This document shows positions 11,105-20,200 of a stretch of 64,000 nucleotides of DNA, piece after piece (the stretch's first letter is position 1; every line of letters starts with the position of its first letter). The stretch is taken from positions 62,001-126,000 of the forward strand of contig NZ_AUFG01000008.1 of the NCBI RefSeq assembly GCF_000426385.1, in the 5' to 3' direction. The translations under genes were made by a program, and so were the position numbers. A model generated the notes under the pieces. It saw only the letters and a list, made by a program, of their open reading frames with translations. It had not been told where the DNA came from and did no database searches. This DNA comes from Arsenicicoccus bolidensis DSM 15745 (GTDB taxonomy: Bacteria; Actinomycetota; Actinomycetes; Actinomycetales; Dermatophilaceae).

Positions 11105-12138
11105 GACGCGCGCCCGACGGACGCGTCGGGAACCCCGACGGGAACCCTCACGAGGGAGGTCGTGCCGGCCTGGACGGACGCGGCGTCCCAGCGCTCGAGC
11201 ATCCGGGCCCCCGTCACGGCGTCGAGGTGGAGCGACGTGGCGACGCCGAAGAGCACGTCCTCGCGCAGCTGCGGCTCGCGGGCGACGAGCCCTGCGCAGA
11301 CGTCGCGCACCGCGACCTGCTCGTGCACGGCGTCGGCCTCGACGTGCTCGGAGAAGTACTCGGCGGTCGCGGCGGGCAGGCCCACGCGCTCGATCCCGGT
11401 CGCGATCTTGCGGCAGGGCAGCGAGCTCGTCGTCTCGAACGCCGCGAGGAAGCCCATCGCCGCCCCGCGCAGCCGCCGGCGCATCCCGAAGACGGCCTGC
11501 ACGGTGTTGGCGGCCAGGGTCTCGACGCGCACCTCGGGCAGGTAGGCGCCGTAGGTGCTGTCGAGCCCGGCTGCGTCCAGCGCCGCGGCGTACAGGGTGG
11601 AGTGCAACCGTTCGGGGTGGCCGCCGCCGTACTCGTCGTACTGGATCTCGGCGAGCGCCGCCTTGACCGGTCCGTCGAGGCGCCCGAGCACGAACGAGTG
11701 CGCGTCGGACTCCTTGAGGGCATAGAGGCTCCGCTGCCGCAGGAACTCCAGCACCTGCTCGCGGGTGGCGTGCCGCTGGAGGTATGACGCCACCGACGGC
11801 CCGTCGTCCGCCGCGACGAGCGCGAACAGGTCCTCGGCGAGGTCGCCGCTGTCGGGTGCCGCCTCGACGACGGCGCGGGTCGCCGCGCGCAGCTCCTGCT
11901 CCATGCCCGCCTCGAGCCCGCCGCGCAGGCGCAGCAGGTCGGGGTCCCACTCGCGGTCGCCCACGGCGTCCTCGAAGCCGCGGAAGTGCAGCTCGAAGAG
12001 CATCCACAGCGCCAGCTGGGCGTCCTCGTCATCGAGGACCGCGGACGGCGCGGCGACGTGCGTGGGCAAGGGGTCGCCGGTGCGCAGCGCCGCACCGACC
12101 GCCTCGCTGAGCGGGCCTCGCGGCTCGGGAACTCTCAT
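11101..12138 (-). CDS. Iron-containing redox enzyme family protein (heme-oxygenase-like fold)
   Basis: 345 residues, largely alpha-helical, with Glu/His-rich helices (LWMLFELHFRGFED, YDEYGGGHPERLHS, EYFSEHVEADAVHE) of the kind that bind a diiron centre in heme-oxygenase-like oxidases. Substrate unknown. The start MRVPEPRGPL at 12138 is preferred over the long upstream frame. The tight overlap with the CDGSH gene suggests the small Fe-S protein supplies electrons or iron; that is inference. Confidence 0.8.
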   Translation of the reverse strand: MRVPEPRGPLSEAVGAALRTGDPLPTHVAAPSAVLDDEDAQLALWMLFELHFRGFEDAVGDREWDPDLLRLRGGLEAGMEQELRAATRAVVEAAPDSGDLAEDLFALVAADDGPSVASYLQRHATREQVLEFLRQRSLYALKESDAHSFVLGRLDGPVKAALAEIQYDEYGGGHPERLHSTLYAAALDAAGLDSTYGAYLPEVRVETLAANTVQAVFGMRRRLRGAAMGFLAAFETTSSLPCRKIATGIERVGLPAATAEYFSEHVEADAVHEQVAVRDVCAGLVAREPQLREDVLFGVATSLHLDAVTGARMLERWDAASVQAGTTSLVRVPVGVPDASVGRAS

Positions 12139-12215
12139 GTCCTGGTGGTACCCGGGGCTGCGCACCCCCAACCCGGTTCGCCTCCGGCCCCGCGCAGAGC
12201 GGTGCAGGTCGATGG

Positions 12216-13112
12216 TCAGATGTGACGTCGAACCTGCACCGATGTGCGGAGGATGGCGTCGGCGACGCGGTGCGGGTGCTGCAGCATCACCATGTGCCGG
12301 GCCGGGCGGATGACCTCGCGCGTGACCTGCGCCGCCGGGTTGTCGCTGGACAGCGCCGCGGCCTGTCGCCGCTGCTGACGGGCCCACCACGACCAGCGTC
12401 CCGGCATCGAGCCCGCCAACGCCGTGACCGCGTGCACCGGGATGGCGGGCAGGGGCCGGGTCGAGCGCAGCTGCGCCATCTCGTGCCGCAACCGCGCGTA
12501 TGCCGCGTCCTCGGTCGCGATCGTCCGCCAGACGTGGGCCCGGGCATAGGTGCGGGCGGAGCGCTCGCGGTGGCGGCGACCCCACTCGCCGGTGGGCAGC
12601 CCGCGGTCACCGAGACGCCGCAGCAGCGGTCCCAGCCATCGCCATCCGACCGTGCGGTCACCGATGGTGATCAGGGTGGCCACGGGGCTGGAGTCCTGCT
12701 CGGGAGCCGTCTCGTCTCCCTCGCACACGCTGCCGTCCACCGTCACCACGGCCGACACGCGGCGGGGGTGCAGGCGGGCGGCCGCCTCGGCATACCAGGC
12801 ACCCATGGAGTGCCCGACCAGCACCGCCGACCCGACCCCGCAGGCGTCGAGGACCCCGACGAGGTCGTCGGCGCACCCCACCAGGTCCACCACGACCGGC
12901 TCCACGGGCTGCGGGGAGTCGCCGCACCCGGGCCGGTCCATCACGATCACGCGGGCGTGCGGCTCGAGCAGCGCCTGCACCCCTGCCCAGTCGAACCATG
13001 CCCCCGCGAGCCCCGAGGCCAGGAGTATGACGGGCGCCGGCCGCCCCTGCGGCCACCCCGAGTCGGCGACGTGGACCTCACGCCCGCCCACGTCGAGCAC
13101 CCGGGACGTCAT
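12216..13112 (-). CDS. Alpha/beta hydrolase
   Basis: 298 residues with an alpha/beta-hydrolase fold: MDRPGCGDS strand-turn, nucleophile elbow GHSMG, and a final His near ARHMVMLQHPH. Likely a cytosolic esterase or lipase-like enzyme; substrate unknown. The ATG at 13112 overlaps by 4 nt the old stop (13109-13111) of the broken membrane-protein gene upstream. Confidence 0.85.
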   Translation of the reverse strand: MTSRVLDVGGREVHVADSGWPQGRPAPVILLASGLAGAWFDWAGVQALLEPHARVIVMDRPGCGDSPQPVEPVVVDLVGCADDLVGVLDACGVGSAVLVGHSMGAWYAEAAARLHPRRVSAVVTVDGSVCEGDETAPEQDSSPVATLITIGDRTVGWRWLGPLLRRLGDRGLPTGEWGRRHRERSARTYARAHVWRTIATEDAAYARLRHEMAQLRSTRPLPAIPVHAVTALAGSMPGRWSWWARQQRRQAAALSSDNPAAQVTREVIRPARHMVMLQHPHRVADAILRTSVQVRRHI

Positions 13113-13654
13113 CGCGTCCGGGCCCGTCGTCGCGCGGGACGTTCCCAGAGCGGGACCGCGGCGACGACGGCGAGCCAGGCGGCGATGGAGGTGATCTGCA
13201 GCCGTTGGCTCTAGCCGAGGGCGTCGAGACCCGTGAAGGGCAGCATCCCGCTGTGCAGCGCCACCTCCACCAGCACCCAGGCCGTGACGAGCACGAAAAG
13301 GCCGGCGAAGACGACATACAGGCGCACGACCCACGGCCGCAGGACCGCGGCGCGGGCCCGGGCCACCAGTGCGGTGGCGACCATGGCCGCCGCGGTCAGC
13401 ACCCACCTCGGCACGTCGGTGACGTGGCGCCGGCGCCGCCAGGCCAGCACGGCGGCGAGGGTGACGAGGCTCCCGGCCGCGACGTCGGCCGCGCGCAGCA
13501 GCCCCGATCCGGGCTGGTCGTGGACCAGCAGCTCGCTGACGAATGACGTCCGCGGCGACAGCTGGGAGGGCGAGAAGACCCACATCATGTAGAGCAGGGC
13601 CGCCCCGATGGCCAGCACCCTGATCGCGAGCGGCGTCCGCGGCGTCGAGGTCAT
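13109..13654 (-). pseudogene. DUF998-like membrane protein interrupted by an in-frame TAG
   Basis: The intact part (13654 to 13214) encodes hydrophobic helices of a small DUF998-like membrane protein, then an amber codon at 13213-13211 stops it after 147 residues. Reading through gives 33 more sensible codons (SQRLQITSIAAWLAVVAAVPLWE, abbreviated here to its start SQRLQITSIAAW) ending in a TGA that overlaps the ATG of the hydrolase. That coupled end shows the ancestral gene was about 181 residues. Genuine nonsense mutation or sequencing error cannot be told apart here. Confidence 0.65.
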
Positions 13655-13720
13655 GCACGCATTGTCACAGACTCGTCGCTGGGTGCGATGGCCCCGCGGT
13701 CGCGGCATACAGCCTGCTGA

Positions 13721-14759
13721 CGGTGCGCACCCGCCCGCTCCAGCCGATCGGGCAGCCGCCCAGCGCAGCGCACCGTCACCGGCGCCCACCTCGACCGATC
13801 CGGTGACATCGTCGTCGAGCTCGCGCACGGCGAGGGCGTGCCGGGGGCCTCGACGCTCGCCTACGCCACCAAGCCCGGGCGCAACGTCGTGCTCGACCTC
13901 ACCTACTCGCTCACCCAGACCGCGCCCGTCCGCCTCAAGAGCGGCGCCGCCGTGCAGCTCACGTCCTTCCACCAGGGCGGGGTGGTCGACCCCGAGGTCG
14001 ACGCCTTCGGCGCCGGCGCGTCCCGCAACGGCCTGAAGTACCGCTACTACGCACCCAAGAAGTCCCTGCGCCCGGCCCGGTCCAAGGCGCCGCTCATCCT
14101 CTTCCTCCACGGCGGCGGCGAGGGTGGCTGGAGCAAGGCCAGCAACAACGACCTCCCGCTGCTCGCCAACCGGGGTGCGCTCGCCTTCGCCACCACCGAG
14201 TCCCAGCAGATCTTCAAGGGCGCGTATGTCGTCGCGCCCTTGAAGATCTGCTGGGACCCGGTGGCTCGATGACGGCGAATACTCCTACACGCGCCGGCTC
14301 AAGAGCCTGGTCGACGAGTTCGCCAAGGGCCACGACGTCGACACGTCCCGGATCTACGTCGTCGGCCCGTCCAACGGCGGCTACATGGCGATGAGGCTGG
14401 CGTCGGCCTACCCGCGCTACTTCGCCGCCAACGTGCCGGTCTGCGCGGCCTACGTCCTCAAGGACCAGGCGACCGGGACGACGCAGCGGATGCTCACCGA
14501 CGCGCAGATCCTGCGGCTGCGCTCGACCCCGACGTGGTTCGTCCACGCCACCAACGACCCGGTCGTGGACTACCAGGCGACGACGGGGCGCGCGGTGCGG
14601 CTCCTCGGCAACGCCCGCCTCACGGCCTACCCCAACGTCGTGTGGAACGGCCACGAGTTCCCCGGTCACTGGTCCTGGATCTACGTCGCCCGCAACGACC
14701 CGCAGACGGCGTCCGGCGTGACGATCTGGGAGTGGATGGCCAAGCAGCGCCGCCGCTAG
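13721..14759 (+). pseudogene. Secreted esterase / prolyl-oligopeptidase-like hydrolase, broken
   Basis: Two frames together make one alpha/beta hydrolase. The first (to 14272) includes RYYAPKK and ILFLHGGGEGGW, an oxyanion-hole motif; the second, shifted frame (from ~14257) includes the nucleophile elbow VGPSNGGYMA, HATNDPVVDY and the catalytic-His region WNGHEFPGHW. The break coincides with a 24-nt perfect inverted repeat. No start codon with a signal peptide is visible upstream, so the N-terminus is also damaged. Confidence 0.7.
14200..14257. repeat. Perfect inverted repeat, 24-nt arms and 10-nt loop, in a broken gene
   Basis: Left arm 14200-14223 and right arm 14234-14257 are exact reverse complements (core CAGATCTTCAAGGG / CCCTTGAAGATCTG), separated by GTATGTCGTC. 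It marks the frame change of the esterase pseudogene. The right arm looks like a copy of the left made on the opposite strand. Confidence 0.9.
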
Positions 14760-14769
14760 CCGGTGCCGG

Positions 14770-15798
14770 TCAGGCGCGGGTGGCGCCCGACGTCTCGCGG
14801 TCGGCGGCGACGAGGTCGACGCGCCGGGAGTCGCGGTGCTCGCCGCGGCGACGGGTGAACAGCAGGAGCAGGCCGAGCAGCGTCAGGAGCGCGCCGGCGA
14901 TGAAGCCGATCGGTCCGAGCAGGTCGCGCACGAACGCGAGCTTGCCGGCCTTGTCGCCGTACTCGTCGGCGAACTTCCGCTGCGTCTTGTCGTTGTAGCC
15001 GATGACGCCCTTGATCAGGGTGACCGTGCCGGCCTCGGAGACGGCCTCGCGGTTGATGTTCTCCTGCGCGCGGATGATCGCGCCGGTGTTGGGCTCGACC
15101 CAGAAGGTGCGGGTGTTGGCGTAGTCCGACTGGACCTGCACGTTGCCTGCGCCGCTGCCGAACATCGCGCGAGGCACCTCACGGGACCCGGGGAGGCGGG
15201 TGGTGGGGATGGTCTGCTCGTAGACGTAGGTGTTGAGGCCCTTGACCTTCTCCTCGCGCACGAAGGCCGCGTCGCGGGCGGCCTTGAGCTCGCCGTCCCA
15301 GAAGGGATAGGACTTCTTCTGCGCGTCGAAGGGGAACTTGAAGAACAGTCCCTCGTGCGTGATCGGCTGGGTGGCGTTCTGGTTCTCGGTGGTGCCCACG
15401 CCCACGAAGTCGCCGCAGCAGTTGGTCGCCAGGCCGGTGCGCCGGTTGATGGAGACGCCGTCGGTGCTCAGGGACAGCGGCTGACCGTCGACGATCTCGG
15501 TGCGGAGGCCGATCTGCCAGAAGGCGTTGTCGTCGCGCTGGCCCTCGGGCACCTTGCCGGGCAGGCCGATGATGGTGCGGGTGTTCTTGACGTGCTGGTC
15601 GGTCAGCTTGTCGAACCTGACCGTGCCGCCCTGCGCGGCCACGCGCAGGGCGCTGACGCCGGTGCCCTCGGACTCGGCCGTGGTCTTCTGGTCGAGCGGG
15701 ACCGTGGCCAGCTGGTCGTAGATCGAGTCGGCCCGCATGCCGAGGACGAGGGCGAGGATGCCGAGGAAGACGGCGAGACCGCCGAGGATGCGACGCAT
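14770..15798 (-). CDS. DUF3068 (PorA-like) envelope protein
   Basis: 342 residues: one N-terminal membrane segment (ILGGLAVFLGILALVLG), a large extracytoplasmic domain with the family features FWVEPNTGAI and DKLTDQHVKNTRTI, and a C-terminal membrane segment followed by a basic tail. This is the DUF3068 family, known from mycobacterial Rv0227c; molecular function is unsettled. Start 15798 has AGGAG upstream. It is divergent from the acyltransferase, as in mycobacteria. Confidence 0.85.
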   Translation of the reverse strand: MRRILGGLAVFLGILALVLGMRADSIYDQLATVPLDQKTTAESEGTGVSALRVAAQGGTVRFDKLTDQHVKNTRTIIGLPGKVPEGQRDDNAFWQIGLRTEIVDGQPLSLSTDGVSINRRTGLATNCCGDFVGVGTTENQNATQPITHEGLFFKFPFDAQKKSYPFWDGELKAARDAAFVREEKVKGLNTYVYEQTIPTTRLPGSREVPRAMFGSGAGNVQVQSDYANTRTFWVEPNTGAIIRAQENINREAVSEAGTVTLIKGVIGYNDKTQRKFADEYGDKAGKLAFVRDLLGPIGFIAGALLTLLGLLLLFTRRRGEHRDSRRVDLVAADRETSGATRA

Positions 15799-15873
15799 GG
15801 GGGACTCCTGCTCAGGGAACGGCAACAGTGACGTTGACGAGACGAGGTGTGTCGTTCGGTCGGCGACGGGTGC

Positions 15874-15887
15874 CTACTGGTGAGTAG
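15874..15887. promoter_or_regulatory. Small palindrome in the DUF3068/acyltransferase divergent promoter region
   Basis: CTACT-GGTG-AGTAG, with 5-nt perfect arms, lies between the divergent genes at 15798 and 16029. It resembles the CTACTGRTCGGTA tandem sites at 23775-23800 upstream of the DUF2613 gene, so one regulator might bind both; this is conjecture. Confidence 0.35.
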
Positions 15888-16028
15888 AGCCGCGGTTCTT
15901 GGGACCATAGCAGCGCGGCTGGGAGTTGTCTGCCCCTCGTGACCCAGACGTTGCGCTCCGACCGCCATCCGTGTCGTCCGTGTCACACCAGCAGGCGCTC
16001 GGGGTTACTCGCTGGTTACCCTCCTCGG

Positions 16029-17285
16029 GTGGCTGAGCCCAGGACCACCCGCTTCGCGGCCCTCGACGGGTTGCGGATCGTCGGTGCCCTCATGGTGGTC
16101 ACCACGCACGTGGGCTTCACCAGCGGGCTGGCGATCCACGGCCCGTATGCCGGGCTCCTCGCTCGCCTGGACGCAGGCGTCCCGCTGTTCTTCGTGGTGT
16201 CGGGCTTCCTGCTCTACCGTCCGCACGCCCGGGCCCGCCTCGGGAGCGCGACCGCCACGCAGGTGTCCGGCGCCCGTGACCTGCGGACCTACCTGCGGCA
16301 CCGGGTGTTCCGCATCCTGCCGGCCGCGTGGGTCGCCGTGCTGGCGGCCTACCTGCTGCTCCAGCACGACAAGGTCGACCTCGTCCACTACCTGCGCGTG
16401 GCGACGATGTCGCAGATCTACGTGCCGTCCCCGTCGGTGCCCGGCCTCACGCAGATGTGGAGCCTGTCGACCGAGGTCGCGTTCTACCTCGTCCTGCCCC
16501 TGGCGGCGTGGGGGCTGTCGCGCCTGCCGCGGTCGAGCTGGCTGAGCTGGTCCGAGCTCGCCCTCGTCGTCCTCGCCTGCCTGCCCGCCGTCTCGCTCGC
16601 CTGGATCGTGCTCACCCACGACAACGTCGAGGGTATGACGAACTACTGGCTCCCGGAGTACGCCGCGTGGTTCGGCGGGGGCATGGCCCTCGCGGTCTGG
16701 CACGAGGGGCGTCTCGCGGGCGAGCTGCCCCGCACGGTGGTCGACGACCTCGTCGCCTCGCCGGGGACGCTGTGGGCTGCCGCGGGTGCGCTCTACCTGC
16801 TCCTCACCACCCGCCTGGCCGGGCCGTACGGCCTGGATCGCGCGACGCTGCTCGAGGCAGGCAGCAAGAACCTCGGCTACACGATCCTGGCGGTGCTGGT
16901 CGTGCTGCCCTGCATCGCCCCCGAGCCGAGCTCGTCCCGCGTCGTCGCGGCCCTCGGCAGCCGCCCGGCCCGGCTGCTCGGAGACCTGTCCTACGGCGTG
17001 TTCGTCTATCACCTCGTCGTGCTCGGCCTGCTCGCGCGCGCGATCGGCCACAAGCCCTTCACGGGGGACTTCCTCGTGCTGTGGCCCACGACGATCGTGG
17101 CGTCACTGCTGGTGGCGTGGGTGAGCTATCGCTACGTGGAGGCGCCGATCATGCGCCGCGCGCGTCGCCGGGACCCGCGCCGGAGCCGCCCGGCGGCCGT
17201 CCCCACCGCGCGGGTCACCGCCGAGAGGGACGCGGCAGCGTCAGCGGCAGCGGCAGCAGCACCGTCGCCACCGCCACGGCGATGA
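16029..17285 (+). CDS. Acyltransferase 3 family membrane protein
   Basis: About 418 residues with some ten membrane helices. The N-terminus FAALDGLRIVGALMVVTTHVG contains the catalytic His of the acyltransferase-3 family; FFVVSGFLLYRP and WSLSTEVAFYL are the other typical blocks. Probably acylates an envelope glycan. The GTG at 16029 is favoured because TACCCT lies 6 nt upstream, a leaderless arrangement. Its 3' end overlaps the convergent aftD gene by 71 nt. Confidence 0.85.
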   Translation: MAEPRTTRFAALDGLRIVGALMVVTTHVGFTSGLAIHGPYAGLLARLDAGVPLFFVVSGFLLYRPHARARLGSATATQVSGARDLRTYLRHRVFRILPAAWVAVLAAYLLLQHDKVDLVHYLRVATMSQIYVPSPSVPGLTQMWSLSTEVAFYLVLPLAAWGLSRLPRSSWLSWSELALVVLACLPAVSLAWIVLTHDNVEGMTNYWLPEYAAWFGGGMALAVWHEGRLAGELPRTVVDDLVASPGTLWAAAGALYLLLTTRLAGPYGLDRATLLEAGSKNLGYTILAVLVVLPCIAPEPSSSRVVAALGSRPARLLGDLSYGVFVYHLVVLGLLARAIGHKPFTGDFLVLWPTTIVASLLVAWVSYRYVEAPIMRRARRRDPRRSRPAAVPTARVTAERDAAASAAAAAAPSPPPRR

Positions 17286-20200
17286 GCACGGCGGCCTGAG
17301 GCCACCACGACGCGAGCGCGGCGTTGCCGGACGTCCAGGGACGTGCGGCGACCACGGCGACCGCGACCGTCGCGGACACCGCCACCACCGCGGCCCGGAC
17401 CAGGTCCGGGCGCGGGGCGAGGCGGGCGAGCAGGCCCACGAGGACGGCCACGCCCACCGCACCCAGCCCCGTGAGCCCCGTCGCGACGGGCAGCAGCACC
17501 GCGACGACGCCGGTGGCGGCATGCGGGCTCCAGGCCCCGTCACGCAGCGGTGGCGCGCCGGTGGGGACCCCCTCGAGCAGCGCCGCGCGATCACGACGAC
17601 CCTCGCGCCAGACGGCGGCGGCGAGGAGCAGCAGCCCGAGGAACCCGGCGACGAGGAGGGCGGCATACGGCCGCTGGGGGGCGAAGCGGGGGTGCACCGT
17701 CGTGGCGGGCCCGGCGGGCAGCACCCAGCCCTGACGTCTCCCGTCGAGGCGGATCGGGGTGAGCTCGTGGCCGTCGTCGTCGGTGGCGACCCAGCCGGCG
17801 TTGGCGTTGTGCGGGAGCGCGAGCACGGCAGGGGTGGCGCGCTCGGGCACGGCATAGGCATCGCCGTCGGCGACGACGTCCGTGCCAACCGCGCGCGAGG
17901 CCGTGGGCACGAGCTCGGGGGTGGTGAGCAGGAGGCTCTCGGGGACGTAGGCCGCCGTGGCGAAGACGGTGACCCGGTGCTCGCCCGGGTCGAGGGTGAT
18001 CGGCTGCGTGGAGCGTTCGCCGGCCAGGTCGGTGGGCCCGCCGCACGGCACCCAGCGCAGCGGCCGGTCGTCGAGCACGTCACCCACGGTCGCCACCAGG
18101 CGGGAGGCGCGGGCGACGCCGTCGATGCGCACGGTCGGGCCATCGCCGCAGGTCGCACCGACGGGCGCGTCCCGGTCGAGCGGGGTCCGGACGTCGTCGG
18201 CACCGAGGAGCTCGACCTCGGAGACGCCGACGGGGAGCGTCTCGGCGAGCTTGGTGGCGGCGTCGATCGAGCGCACCTCGTCGACCCCGGTGAACGTGAT
18301 GTCCACGCGGTCGGTGCGTGCCGTGAAGCGCACGGTGCCGTCCGGCGCGACGGTGAGGTTGCGGGTGCGCCCGTCGCCGGTGCGCACCTGCACGCGACGT
18401 GGCCGCGAGGCCGCGAGATGGGGATCGGACAGGAGCCGCACGCCGGTCAGGGCGCGGACCGAGGGGAGGGTCAGGGTCAGCGTGGGCTGCCTGTCCTGGG
18501 CGGAGGCGACCCACCCGGTGCCGAGGTCGTCGTCGACGGCGGCTCCGGGGCGGCCCGCGAGCGCGGGCACGCGGGAGGTCGTGGCCTCGGCGTGGACCTT
18601 GCCCGGTATGGCGAGGAGCGCCCGGCCCCCCGCGGTCGCCCGGGCCCGCACGTGGCCGGACCAGGCATAGCTCGTGCGCGCGGCGGTGGTGAAGGTGCGG
18701 AACATCCCGGCCGCCTCCTCGCCGGTCGCGACGAGGCCCCCGGCGCAGAGCGGGCGGTCGCCCTGGCGCAGGCAGCCGGTGCGGCCGGGCTCCTGGCGTC
18801 GGAGGCTGACGATGTCGGGGGTCCCCGAGGGGGTGGGCGGGAGCACGAGACGCGGCACCGGCACGATGCCGGGCAGGGTCAGCTCGGTGATCGCGAAGGC
18901 CCGCTCGGTGCCGGCGCCGACGCCCCGCAGGGTGAGGCGCAGGCGCGTCGTGGGGCCGGGGGGCAGGGGGACGGCGGCCGTCGCGCCGGCCGCCTGGTCC
19001 GAGGTGATGGTCATGGGGACGGTGCCGGCGTCGGTGGTGACGTCGACGGCCACGGGCGGCGCGGCGCCGGCCCACGGCGAGGCGAGGGTGAGCGTGCTGC
19101 CCGTGAGGTCGCGGGGGCGGTCCAGGCGCACCTCGAGCCACTCGCCGACCGCCTGCTGGAACCGGCCGGACACCCACCGGGTGGTCGGGTCCCCGTCGAG
19201 GGCAGCGGCCGGGCCGTCCCCGCTCGAGGTGCGGACGAACGAGCCGGCGTCCGAGCCAGAGCTGGAGGCCTCGGCCCCGGCGATGCCCTCCCAGCGCAGG
19301 GTGACCTGTCGCGCGCGGGGGTCCACGAGGTAGTCCTGCACCCGGCGGCCGGTCGTGCCGGGGTCCGCGGGGCGCAGCACGGGCGACCGGTTGTCGGAGG
19401 CCCGGCCGAAGATCGTCTCGCGCCGCTGGTTGCCGTCGGTGAGGATCTCGGGGAGCGCGGGGGTGGCGGGCAGGGCCGTGCGGTCGTCGCCGAGCACGGT
19501 GGCGCCACCCGGCAGGACGCGGTCCAGCGAGGGCAGGTCCTCCGGCCCGCCGGTCAGCTGACGCAGCGCGGACGCCGGGACGAGCCGGGCGTCGGCCACG
19601 TCCCCGACGTCGTAGACCTCGACGCTGGGGTAGGGCAGCAGGGTGCGCTCGTCGACCGTGGTGTCGGCGGTCTCGAAGGCGCTGCCCGCGGGCGGGCCGA
19701 AGGAGCGCACGCGGTCGATGCCCGCGTCCGTCAGGGCCTGGTGCACCGCGAGGGCGGGGGCCCGCCGGGCGGTGGCGCGCAGGTCGTTGCGGACGACCAG
19801 GTAGCGGATGCCCGCGTCGCGCAGCGAGCTGCGCAGGCCGGAGCCGCCGACCCCGGTGCGCAGGTGGCGCTCGACCTCGTCAAGGTAGCGGGTGGAGCCG
19901 GCGGACCCGAGGGGCACGGCGTCGCGCACGGCGAAGGGTCGTCGCATCAGCGCCTGGAGCGGCTCGTCGCGAGGCGACCCCCAGGTGAGCTCGGCGGCCG
20001 GGGCCGCGGGCACGACGAGCACCGACCCGGAGCCCGGCTGCTCGTCGAGCCAGCCCGCCACGTCGCGCCAGTAGCCCGCGACCTGCTCGTAGGCGCCGGC
20101 CCGCGGCAGCATCGCGGCCACGGCGGGGGCGGCTGCCGCGACGACGAGGATGCCGGTGACCGCGGCGACGAGCTCCCGTGGGACCCACCGGACCGGCCCT

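Noticed and set aside
12222-13214. Plus-strand 330-codon frame opposite the alpha/beta hydrolase
   Set aside because: Antisense shadow; the minus strand carries the GHSMG hydrolase and coupled gene overlaps.
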